From assembly GCA_028554795.2 (NCBI GenBank), contig CM068832.1, positions 87,440,011-87,504,010 of the forward strand: a stretch of DNA of 64,000 nucleotides, read 5' to 3'. The notes beneath the pieces are model-generated. The model did no database searches. It was not told where the DNA came from and was given only the letters and a program-made list of their open reading frames with translations. Both the position numbers and the translations under genes were made by a program. Shown here one piece after another: positions 51,042-59,160 of this stretch (position 1 is the stretch's first letter; each line of letters starts with the position of its first letter). Source of the DNA: Sinohyriopsis cumingii (Eukaryota; Mollusca; Bivalvia; Unionida; Unionidae).

Positions 51042-51198
51042 TTTTGATGGGGTAAATACCCGTCAAATCGAGTAATTTATATAATTTCGTAAATCTGCTG
51101 GGGTAAATACCCGTTAAATTGAGTAATTTATATAATTTAGCAAATCCGCTGGGGTAAATGGTAGTCAGAAATAAGAAAATTGTACAATTTCAGTAAAT
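51042..51198 (+). repeat. GGGGTAAAT module, copy 1
   Basis: Starts TTTTGATGGGGTAAATACCC, ends ACAATTTCAGTAAAT. Boxes are spaced about 54-58 bp apart. Confidence 0.85.
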
Positions 51199-51268
51199 AA
51201 ATTATTTCGGTAAATAATAAAAAAAAATTAAAAATCAGAGAAATTAAGAAATTTGTGTAATTTTATGT

Positions 51269-51426
51269 TTTTGATGGGGTAAATGCCCGTCAAATTGAGC
51301 AATTTATATAATTTCGTAAATCTTCTGGGGTAAATACCCGTTAAATTGTGCAATTTATATAATTTTAGCAAATTTGATGGGGTAAATGGTAGTCAGAAAC
51401 AAGAAAATTGTACAAATTCAGTAAAT
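51269..51426 (+). repeat. GGGGTAAAT module, copy 2
   Basis: Starts TTTTGATGGGGTAAATGCCC, ends ACAAATTCAGTAAAT. The box order matches copy 1. Confidence 0.85.
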
Positions 51427-51484
51427 ATATTTAAAAAAAAATAATAAAATTTGTTTTTTTTTTGTGATAAAATCTTCAGAATCT

Positions 51485-51991
51485 TCAAAATCTTCGATTC
51501 CAATTTTGATAATATCTGAAATCTTCAGAATCTTCAGAATCTTTAGAATCTTTAGAATCTTCGAATCCAATTCCAATTCTAGAATCAGAAATCGAGGATT
51601 CTTTGACTCTAGAATCAGGAATCGAGGATTCCTTGATTATACTTTCATCGACCAGCTTTTTCAACTGCCTGACACGCGAGCTGGTAATTTTTCTTGACTC
51701 ATACTCGTCGGACAAACTCGATCTAACTTTTTCTACCAGCGTCGATAATTTAACAAAATTCTCGATTTGATCATCGTTGACAGTCGCAAGCGATTGATAC
51801 ATCGCAATTTGGATTTTCTTTATGAATTTATATTCTGACGGTAGCGTGTATCTGTATTCGAGCTTTCCCTGAACAATTGTCTCAAATTCGGACCGGATTT
51901 TACCTGCGTCCAAATCCGAAGATAAATTTATATTTTTCTTTTTTAAATCCTCGATGGCCTCGATGATGTTATTTATATTTTCTTCGTTCAT
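51485..51991 (-). CDS. Unknown protein with Ser/Asp-rich repeat tail
   Basis: 168 residues, not recognised. The N-terminal two thirds look helical (NNIIEAIEDLKKKN, later FVKLSTLVEKVRSSL). The last 50 residues are built from short repeats: KESSIPDSRV then KESSISDSRI, then a DSKDSKDSEDSED acidic run. The DNA repeats too (51480-51620). An acidic Ser-rich tail could be phosphorylated. It is the distal gene of a three-gene minus-strand accessory cluster, 30 bp beyond the HNH gene. No function is assigned. Confidence 0.65.
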   Translation of the reverse strand: MNEENINNIIEAIEDLKKKNINLSSDLDAGKIRSEFETIVQGKLEYRYTLPSEYKFIKKIQIAMYQSLATVNDDQIENFVKLSTLVEKVRSSLSDEYESRKITSSRVRQLKKLVDESIIKESSIPDSRVKESSISDSRIGIGFEDSKDSKDSEDSEDFRYYQNWNRRF

Positions 51992-52021
51992 TATATAATT
52001 TTTGTAATATTCAATTAATTT

Positions 52022-52588
52022 TCAAAAATCTTCGACTTCACTTTCTGAGTCTGAAATTATCTGAATATAAGAAAATTTGATCCACGCGCTAAATTCATAT
52101 GAAAATGCTGCGTTAGTTATTTTTTCTGCCACTCGCCACACTGAGGTCGAGTGAACACCGAAATGTTTTGCGGCGGCATTCATCGATGTAAATGCAAGTT
52201 CCTCGCCTGTTTCTTGATTTATCGATTTTACCGCCTTGGCATATTTCGGAAATCTACCAACGTTACTACTGCGAAGTAAATTTTCACTCGGAGTTACCGC
52301 GTGAAGATTGGTTATCTTATTGTTGAGTTTATTTCCGTCAATATGGTCAATGACCAAATTATTCTTGATGAGTCCATGGAAACATTCGAATACGAATCTG
52401 TGAAGAATATAATTTATCCCACTAAAATTATACGATAGATAACCCGAATTACCAACTCTACCAACATTTTTCTTTGTTCTGGTATTTCTGACAACACCAT
52501 CGGACGACGCTTCATATCCACTGATCGTTGGGTGAGATTTAAACTCGCATGTCATTGTTGTTTCTGGAATAGCTGATTTCAGATTCAT
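52022..52588 (-). CDS. NUMOD4-HNH-NUMOD1 endonuclease
   Basis: 188 residues. A NUMOD4-like segment (ISGYEASSDGVVRN, 22-35) is followed by an HNH nuclease core (LHRFVFECFHG from 62; VIDHIDGNKLNNKITNLH, 79-96, with Asp81-His82 and the Asn residues of the motif). Then comes a NUMOD1-like DNA-binding helix region (AVKSINQETGEEL, SMNAAAKHFGVHSTSVWRV, 119-153). This layout is typical of homing-type endonucleases in phages and large DNA viruses of protists. In an animal Polinton it could be a selfish nuclease, or serve replication or superinfection control. The gene is intact and followed by an acidic tail (SDSESEVEDF). Recently acquired cargo is one explanation. Confidence 0.85.
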   Translation of the reverse strand: MNLKSAIPETTMTCEFKSHPTISGYEASSDGVVRNTRTKKNVGRVGNSGYLSYNFSGINYILHRFVFECFHGLIKNNLVIDHIDGNKLNNKITNLHAVTPSENLLRSSNVGRFPKYAKAVKSINQETGEELAFTSMNAAAKHFGVHSTSVWRVAEKITNAAFSYEFSAWIKFSYIQIISDSESEVEDF

Positions 52589-52598
52589 ATATGATAAT

Positions 52599-52886
52599 CT
52601 ATTTGTCTAAATCGTTATTTGCCTTGAATCGATTAATATAATCTTCTTCGCAGGTTATAACCGACGAGGATCTTTTTTCGTAATATCGACGCAATTCCCG
52701 ATAATTTTTCCCTCCGCAGGCCAAACACAGTCGAGTCTTTCCTCGAGTGCCAACTTGACAAACTAAACATCGCTGTGGTCCTTTACTGCCACGCCGAATC
52801 GCATGTGTGTGAGCGCCACAATAATCGCCTCTGCAGGATTTGTCACAAAATTTTGTTGAGCCGATTAATATCCATTTGCAATGCAT
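52599..52886 (-). CDS. Small cysteine-rich zinc-binding protein
   Basis: 95 residues. Two cysteine clusters: Cys3, Cys14, Cys18, Cys23 with His26/His28, and Cys40-X2-Cys43...Cys54-X2-Cys57. The second is a classic zinc-ribbon spacing. The middle is basic (HAIRRGSKGPQR), so nucleic-acid binding is likely. It starts 35 bp from the oppositely read replicase start and ends 10 bp before the HNH gene, so the two minus-strand genes are probably co-transcribed from the shared divergent promoter gap at 52887-52921. Specific role unknown. Confidence 0.7.
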   Translation of the reverse strand: MHCKWILIGSTKFCDKSCRGDYCGAHTHAIRRGSKGPQRCLVCQVGTRGKTRLCLACGGKNYRELRRYYEKRSSSVITCEEDYINRFKANNDLDK

Positions 52887-52921
52887 TATTATAATTTAAA
52901 CATTTGTCTAAAATATAATCA
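52887..52921. promoter_or_regulatory. Divergent promoter gap, zinc gene and replicase
   Basis: A 35-bp, almost pure A/T stretch separates the divergent starts at 52886 (-) and 52922 (+). Any promoter elements for both genes must lie here or inside the genes. No specific motif recognised. Confidence 0.4.
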
Positions 52922-55901
52922 ATGGATGCATTTGATCTTGATGAGGCAGAATATATTATACCTGAGGTTGACCGAGCCAAGAAAGAATTCTTCGATGATG
53001 GAGCGGTTCATACTTGGTCGACTTGGAAAACAAATTCCGTTGATGCTACGATGAACCTGGAGCGAGCTAAGAAAATAATCGAGCATATAAAAATCGAACA
53101 CTCCGAAGAGCGATTTATCTTTGGAATAAAATTTATCGCACAAATGCCCGACGATACCTGGATTATTCGCGATAAACGAGATCCTGTGCGTGGCGGTAAG
53201 AAAAATGTTGTTCTTGATAAAAACTCTAAGCACGGATTGTTACTGGGAATCGACGGCCCTTATTACGCTAGGGCATATCCATCCAGTGCAGTCGTTTATG
53301 GAATTTATCGGCTAAATAACAACCCCGACGTGAAAAATCTACCTGCGATGAAAGAATCACCGATGATAAACTGCGTGGCTGAGCGTGTCATCGAGCATAT
53401 GAAAAACGCCCGACGCGGATCTGGTCTGACCCAGTTGAGGCTGAATAAAATTAACGCATGGGCAAAGACTGTCGCTGATGATGCATCTGTGGACGATGTA
53501 GCTGCGTTGAGTAAAAAACTTAAATTTCCTATTACGGTGAAAACGTTATCGGGAGAAATATTATACTCGTCACCGTATAGATCTCGAGGAGCGCCAATCG
53601 AGATTGTCGATCACAATTCCCATGCGTGGTCGCAGTCGGTAATGATATTTCCGCGGGATCGTGTGGTTACATTTTATCCCGTTGACACCGCGAAGGACAA
53701 TTCCGATGCCATGTTTAGATTTATCAAAAAATTAAGCGCGTCTGATCCAATATCGATATGGTTGTTCTCGAGTGAAGAAAGATACGATCAATTTATCTTG
53801 CCATGTGGTGATATTTACCGGGGGGAAATATTACACGAGTCGATGAAAAATCTCGCGGTGAAATATTCATCGAATCCCGATCAATTATTAACAAATTGCT
53901 TTACAATTCCGTCTGTGGCCGCTCATGCCGCTAGAGAGAGAAACTCGTGGAAGCCTACGAGGAACGAATTTCTCGCTGATATTCAACTTAGCTGTATCGA
54001 GTACGGCCATGGTGGTTTGTGGAATACCAAATATTATTTCGAAGATATGATCTCCGTTGACATGAGCGCGTGTTATCCTGGAAGTTTCCTTGGATACGGC
54101 GATTGTGCAGATTATTTTGCTAAATTCGGCCATCCTACCAGCGAGATGACAAGGGTAGCAATTAACGGACCGTTGCCTGATTTTGCCATGACCGGATTCG
54201 CTTGTGTTACTTCGTTCGAGTTTGCTGAAAATTTACATAAAATTTGCTATATTTGGTTCGGTAGGCATTTCTCCCAGCGCCGTTGGGTTCCTACGGTGTT
54301 GTTGAGATATATGCTGGATTCATCGATGTTAGTATCGTTGACAGTGAGCGAGGCGATCATATCGTATAGGAAACAGATCGAGGTGTGGCTACCGACAGAT
54401 TGTGACAACGCGAAAGATATAGGAAGAAAAATAATTGGTAAATTTACTCAAGGTGGATCTGTTGATCATAAACACCGGCACGCTAGATTATTTATCAACG
54501 ATGCCGAGATGGATTTTATAATCGCCGATACGGTATCACGAGGAATATTCTGCAACAGAGAGAATATTATCATCGATGGAGCAAAGTTAGGTACCGTGAT
54601 TAGCTACCTTGACGGAGAATCGGCGCAATATACACATTTGCGGTCGTCAATGCTAGCTTATGTTAGTATAAATTTGCTGTCGATGATAAATAAATTTTCT
54701 GATATCGCGGTAAGAGTCGCGACGGATTCGTTTTATATCGATAAAAAATATCAATACAAGCTGGAAAATTTAATCACCGATGGTAGCTCTTGGGGAACTT
54801 GGAGGATAAAAAACGAAGATATTCTAGATTATTGCGAAGACGCCGATGTCGAAGATTGCGATAAATTTCATCGAGATAAATTTGAAGAATCTTCGGCTGC
54901 CGCATCTGCATTTGACCCAATTTCACGCAGTAAATTCGTTTACCTAAATGGACCTGGCGGTAGCGGTAAAACAACGCGAGCAATAAACTTATTTGCGAAC
55001 TCCGATATGATTGTGTTGACTCCGACTCACAGATTAGCGCGAGAAATAAAGCAGCGCGGCGTTAATTCTTGCACGTATCACAGTTATTTCAAGTACAGTG
55101 GTGGATCATGGGATTCGGCTCGTATGGGAAACAAATATATCAACAAGATTATAATATTTGATGAAATTTGCACGGTGAATTTGGATATTTTAAAATCTAT
55201 CTTGGCTTGGCTGGAAGGAAAAAAATACCGCCGTGATAATATGCGGAGATCACGGCCAACCTGATCCTATCGATGGCGAATCGCCTCACGAATGGCTCAG
55301 AAACTTCGTTGACTATTATGAAGAAATCGACGCTGATTATAGATCGACTGATATTTTACTGACCGAATTCAAAAAATTGATTCGATTACAACCGAATAAA
55401 ATTCAGTGTGACGTTATGAGGAAAATAATCGACGAGACTCCGATGAGCGAATTTCTAAATTTGTGGCGTCCCGATCATTTGATCGTTGCTAGTAGGAAAA
55501 TTGTTCGTGATATTATTCAGGAAATGTTATTCAAGCTGCACTGTGAGAAATTTCCAACGTTGCAGGTACCGTTATGCTACAGGCCCGCCAATACTAGGAA
55601 ACAAAATATTAATATTATTTTGCCATGCGGAAAGGAAAAGATTTTGGTCTTGAATGATATTATCTTTGTTGATATTAATCTTGTCAACGATGCGATAAAT
55701 GCAGAAAAATCACCGTGGAAATTAGGCTACGCAACAACGATACACTCATCGCAGGGATTGACCGTAGATGGTCAAGTTTGGATCGTCGATGATAGAATTT
55801 CCTGGTCAAATTTGGTATATTTAGCCGTGTCGAGAGTAAGAAAATTATCCCAGCTAGGACGAATTCGAGTAAATCACATAAGTGACGCTGGCGGTAGTTG
55901 A
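52922..55901 (+). CDS. PolB-SF1 helicase fusion replicase, frame-broken
   Basis: First part 52922-55264 (780 residues), second part open at 55233-55901. A long N-terminal region (1-370) is not recognised. Polymerase motif A is VDMSACYPGSF (Asp380), a motif-B-like KIIGKFTQGG lies near 505, and motif C is ATDSFYI (Asp602; first Asp of the usual DTDS is Ala). A helicase follows directly: Walker A GPGGSGKT (677-684), motif II IIIFDE (Asp747-Glu748), then in the other frame motif III CGDHGQ, TIHSSQGLTV and NLVYLAVSRV. The frame changes at an A7 run, 55219-55225, between motifs II and III. The fused layout resembles PolB-helicase proteins I recall from some fungal and invertebrate genomes and is unlike the usual Polinton PolB. 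It overlaps the integrase gene end by 28 bases. Confidence 0.8.
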
Positions 55902-56824
55902 GTATCTTCGGGGACTTTCTGTAATTCTTCCTTGGTAAATCCGCGTTGTGGCGCTAACGAATCTAGGATATAAATAGCTGGTCTTCCTGACGATCTTGTT
56001 ACGGCGGATATTTTGTGAGCTGTGACGCTCCAGGTTGGATCGGTTGCTCTTTTTCTGCCTCCTTCAGCCTCGCCTTCTTTATACAAATATCTGACTGTGA
56101 CGCTACCTAGTACAGGTTGAATTGTGGAATCTCGCTTTAGGGGTATATTCGATTTTGTAATTGCAATTGCGGGTTTCATTGCTATCGTTCGAGTTACTTC
56201 GTTATTTAACGCGTTGATTACATGAGGCAATCTTGATACCCAATCGTGAGATCGATTATCCTGAATAAATTCACGCGCGTATTGGTATCCGAATAATCGT
56301 TCTGTGAGCGTTTTATTGAATCTTTCGACGATAGCTTGATTGTGATGAACACCTACAATACCGCGACGGATTTTAACATTATTTTTTTTCATCAGTGAAG
56401 TAACCGCACCAAGAAATTCTCGACCCGGATCAACCTGGAGAAGATTCGGCCATGTCAACGGGGATCGTGAATAAATTTCGCTAAATGCCTTGGCAATTTC
56501 TGTTGCTGTTTTATTCGATAACGGCTCGGCTTCTTTGTACCTACTAGCGATATCAACGACTGTTAAAACATATTTGTACGTGACACCGTCAACGGTATCG
56601 TGAGGAAGAAACATAAGATCCGCTTGATGGACTTCATTAGGTACACTGACAGTGAAACTCGCGTATGGTATTTTCTTAGGTGGAGGGAGATATATTTGCC
56701 AGATTGCCTGTTTCGATAGCCACGATTCAGCGACGGATTGTTTTACTTTAGCGGCTTTGGCGAGTTTGGCAATTGCTGATTTTCCTCGCCAGAATCCACG
56801 CGGAGAATAATATATCTGCTCCAT
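55874..56824 (-). CDS. Retroviral-type integrase (DD35E)
   Basis: 316 residues, intact. The N-terminal helical region starts MEQIYYSPRGFWRGKSA. The rve catalytic core has Asp69 (HQADLMFLP), Asp132 (LQVDPGREF) and Glu167 (AIVERFNKTL), a D...D(35)E spacing. The C-terminal part has a small beta domain (SVTVRYLYKEG, DPTWSVTAHKIS, AIYILDSLAPQRGF). It inserts the element's TIR ends into host DNA with a short target duplication, which matches the flanking direct repeat. It is convergent with the replicase (28-bp overlap) and 2 bp downstream of the phospholipase gene's stop. No reverse transcriptase is present, so this is not an LTR element. Confidence 0.93.
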   Translation of the reverse strand: MEQIYYSPRGFWRGKSAIAKLAKAAKVKQSVAESWLSKQAIWQIYLPPPKKIPYASFTVSVPNEVHQADLMFLPHDTVDGVTYKYVLTVVDIASRYKEAEPLSNKTATEIAKAFSEIYSRSPLTWPNLLQVDPGREFLGAVTSLMKKNNVKIRRGIVGVHHNQAIVERFNKTLTERLFGYQYAREFIQDNRSHDWVSRLPHVINALNNEVTRTIAMKPAIAITKSNIPLKRDSTIQPVLGSVTVRYLYKEGEAEGGRKRATDPTWSVTAHKISAVTRSSGRPAIYILDSLAPQRGFTKEELQKVPEDTQLPPASLM

Positions 56825-56826
56825 TA

Positions 56827-57347
56827 TTATTTACCAGCGCCGAGTACTAATTTACCTTTCATCGCGCCTTTTACCAGCCAGGTTGCTAATTTCTCTTTGA
56901 AACTTTTATTAGGAATCGCGTCTAATGCGTGAATTAGCTTGATATCAGCGAGATGCCTTTGTTGTAAATCTCCGCTGCGATATGCAAGATCGTGATCATA
57001 GCAAGCTTTATCGATAGCGTTTACCGGATCTTCACCTTGCTTTGGTTGGTTATTATCGTCGAGTCTGATATCGAGCCTCGTTCTGGGTCCACAATAATTG
57101 TATCCTGGCAGATGCTTTTCTCCGGGATATTTTGCCCAGGGAGTTCCGGGTAGATTTGACAAGGAGGCTGCGATATCTCCTCCAGTTCTAGTTTTTTTTT
57201 TACAAATCTAAACTTGCGTGTCTTACAAACTTCGCATTCTCCTGCAATTGCGTTTCTGTTATTGCGTGTAACGATTTCAGTCGGATTTATCGTGGCTGTG
57301 TGCGTGCGACACTTAACACAATATAAATCCACGTATTCTAGTAACAT
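56827..57347 (-). CDS. Zinc ribbon (DUF5679-like) plus phospholipase A2, frame-broken
   Basis: The first part starts at the ATG at 57347 and encodes a zinc ribbon with Cys10-X2-Cys13 and Cys38-X2-Cys41 (YCVKCRTHT, GECEVCKTRKFRFV). The second part, in another frame, is a VP1u-type phospholipase A2 domain: LPGYNYCGPRTRLD calcium loop, then catalytic His-Asp in KACYDHDLAYRSG, and a helical basic tail. It has no ATG of its own near its start. In related elements the two domains form one protein. Here the frame changes at or near a T10 run (57192-57201). The enzyme would breach the endosomal membrane during entry, as in parvoviruses. Odd: the usual second Gly of the loop is Arg. Confidence 0.8.
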
Positions 57348-57996
57348 GAATGTAATTGATTTTTCAGCCACGAAGCGACGCGAGCAAATAAAACATAACG
57401 CGGTATTACCGAATTCGATCAGGATGATAATCATTGGCCCGTCAGGATCTGGTAAGACGCAGTTGTTGCTAAATTTGATTATGCGATGGCTAAAATGGGA
57501 CAAATTGTACTTGATTGCACCATCCGTGGACGATCAACGATGTTATCAGGTGCTAAAAGAATTCAGCGACAATACCGACGAAGGCACAATCGAATTCATC
57601 ACAGACATCAATGAAGCTCCATCCGTGGAGAATTTAGACGGCGATGTTAATAATCTTGTTGTTTTCGCCGATGTTATGCTGGACAAGCAGACCAACCCGG
57701 CTAGGATATTCTCGCGTGGCAGACACAAGAATACCGATGTGATTTACGTAACACAGAGATATACGCAGATTCCAAAGGTGATTAGGGACAATTGTAATAT
57801 TTTATCGGTGTTCAATGGCGTGGACACGCACACGCTGAGAAATATTCATCAGACCTGGTGCAACGGTGACATGGACATAAATAAGTTTAAAAATTTATTT
57901 AGCCGCGCTCAGGCAACACCGCATGGGTTCATCACAATAAATCTTCACGATCCACGCAGTCGGTATCGAATTGGTCTCGATCAAATTTATTCATGA
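57346..57996 (+). CDS. DNA packaging ATPase (FtsK/HerA, A32-like)
   Basis: 216 residues from ATG 57346; an in-frame upstream extension exists but lies antisense to the zinc-ribbon gene. Walker A IIIGPSGSGKTQ (GPSGSGKT at 31-38), Walker B LVVFADVM (Asp109) and the sensor-like VTQRYTQIPKVIRDNCN (135-151) identify the genome-packaging ATPase of Polintons and related viruses. It pumps DNA into capsids. Its start shares the CATG tetranucleotide with the divergent zinc-ribbon gene start, so the two genes overlap by 2 bases. The stop directly abuts the right TIR. The gene is intact. Confidence 0.92.
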   Translation: MNVIDFSATKRREQIKHNAVLPNSIRMIIIGPSGSGKTQLLLNLIMRWLKWDKLYLIAPSVDDQRCYQVLKEFSDNTDEGTIEFITDINEAPSVENLDGDVNNLVVFADVMLDKQTNPARIFSRGRHKNTDVIYVTQRYTQIPKVIRDNCNILSVFNGVDTHTLRNIHQTWCNGDMDINKFKNLFSRAQATPHGFITINLHDPRSRYRIGLDQIYS

Positions 57997-58245
57997 AAAA
58001 GCAGCCCCACATTGCAACAAAAAAATTAACACAAAAATACTATCCCCAAATTTCTTTTTTCCTGTCTCGGGTGCTATATTTACTAACACACCGGCGCGAC
58101 CAACCGATGCACCTAGTCTGAAATGCATGAAATTTGATCTCCGTAGAAGGCCGTAAAAGTGAAATCTGAGGCTTCTACGGAGAAAGTTCGCGTAGGAAGG
58201 TTTATTTCGTCTGGAACGGAAGGTCTGTACAACTTCCCTGCTGCT
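57997..58245 (-). repeat. Right terminal inverted repeat
   Basis: Inverted partner of 43354-43601. It begins immediately after the stop codon of the packaging ATPase gene. The right end has CTGCTGCTGCT where the left has AGCAGCAG, so the exact last base is uncertain by three bases. Confidence 0.92.
58139..58182. repeat. Inner hairpin of the right TIR
   Basis: CTCCGTAGAAG (58139-58149) and CTTCTACGGAG (58172-58182) are perfect 11-bp inverted arms around 22 bases. The arms are kept in both TIRs while the loops have drifted, which suggests the structure or binding site matters. Confidence 0.85.
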
Positions 58246-58252
58246 GCTGATC
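58246..58252 (+). repeat. Target-site duplication, right copy
   Basis: GCTGATC, identical to 43347-43353. Confidence 0.8.
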
Positions 58253-58750
58253 CTATTCTTTTGTCTAAGTCAATGCTAGTTTGTTATTGAACGTATACAG
58301 ACCTTGTTTTATTCTTTGTCTGCAGGAGCTAAAATGAAGTGATGATAGTTGCAAATTTACACTGTCATACAACCTCCTTTGAAACATTCATCTCTCTTGT
58401 TCTGTCTCTCCTTTCATAATCGTATTCATCAACAAATGTTTAATATAGTCTTGATAGACTCTATACATCTTAAATTGTCAGGCTAGTCCACTTTAAGATA
58501 CCTCCATGCCATAATTAGCGCTGGCGTCTGTTTGTCATCCATTGTGCCTTGTAGGATAGTGATAACCATTTATCACCCATGAGACGGAAATCTGCTCTTT
58601 TGCTAACTCTACTGTTATTGTTTCAGTCTGAGTGTTTCAGACAGACCGTCTCAGTCAAGGTGTTCACTTTCTATAAACTACTTTAAAACAAAGAAAACTT
58701 TTACAATCTTCTGCTGGGTCCGGCGTCGTTGTTCTAAAAGAAGAAACAAA

Positions 58751-58883
<133 letters not shown>

Positions 58884-59097
58884 CACTTATCGTGTAAACG
58901 TCCATGACGAAAAACATAATTCTCAGCAACTTTCCTAAAAACAAAAATTTAGAAAAACACGTGAAGCGAGTGTGTGTGTGTGTGTGTGTGTGTTTATCTA
59001 ATTGAAGCTAAGTAATTATCATCATTACAATTAAACCCAGCAAACATAGGTTCTACGATATAAAACATTATTATTTTTTTATTCGCAAAGTGTTGGT

Positions 59098-59099
<2 letters not shown>

Positions 59100-59158
<59 letters not shown>
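59100..59158. repeat. (AT)n microsatellite
   Basis: Pure TA run. Confidence 0.95.

Positions 59159-59160
<2 letters not shown>

Larger units (their letters stand above)
50966..51484. promoter_or_regulatory. Non-coding repeat region between converging genes
   Basis: The only long gap in the element. It contains a ~157-bp module twice, 51042-51198 and 51269-51426, highly similar. Each module has three GGGGTAAAT boxes, two followed by CCC so that GGGTA-AA-TACCC can pair, with AATTTATATAATTT between them. It lies where the leftward and rightward transcription units meet, so it may terminate or polyadenylate transcripts from both sides, or act as a replication or packaging site. Function is inferred from position only. 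Confidence 0.7.
43354..58245. mobile_element. Polinton/Maverick-type endogenous DNA virus (adintovirus-like), complete
   Basis: 14,892 bp bounded by ~245 bp terminal inverted repeats starting AGCAGCAGGGAAG and flanked by a 7-bp direct repeat. It encodes the Polinton hallmark set: retroviral-type integrase, HerA/FtsK-like packaging ATPase, adenain-like cysteine protease, double-jelly-roll major capsid protein and penton-like protein. It also encodes fibre-like, core and membrane proteins, a B-family polymerase with helicase, a zinc-ribbon/phospholipase gene and an HNH nuclease. Genes are packed with gaps of a few bases to tens of bases and no introns are evident, unlike the host flanks. Codon use is GC-richer than the host flanks. 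Five genes have a single frame change each. Confidence 0.93.

Noticed and set aside
55874-56824. LTR retrotransposon, because of the retroviral-type integrase
   Set aside because: No reverse transcriptase, gag or LTRs; terminal repeats are inverted and capsid, ATPase and PolB genes are present, so a Polinton.
57021-57344. Continuation of the zinc-ribbon frame across the phospholipase region as one unknown protein
   Set aside because: After the T10 run this frame loses resemblance to any domain while the adjacent frame carries a clear phospholipase A2; the continuation is a shadow of the break.
43354-58245. Contaminating free virus or bacterial contig
   Set aside because: Clear TIRs, a shared 7-bp flanking repeat and animal DNA with introns and SINEs on both sides indicate true integration, although read support cannot be checked here.
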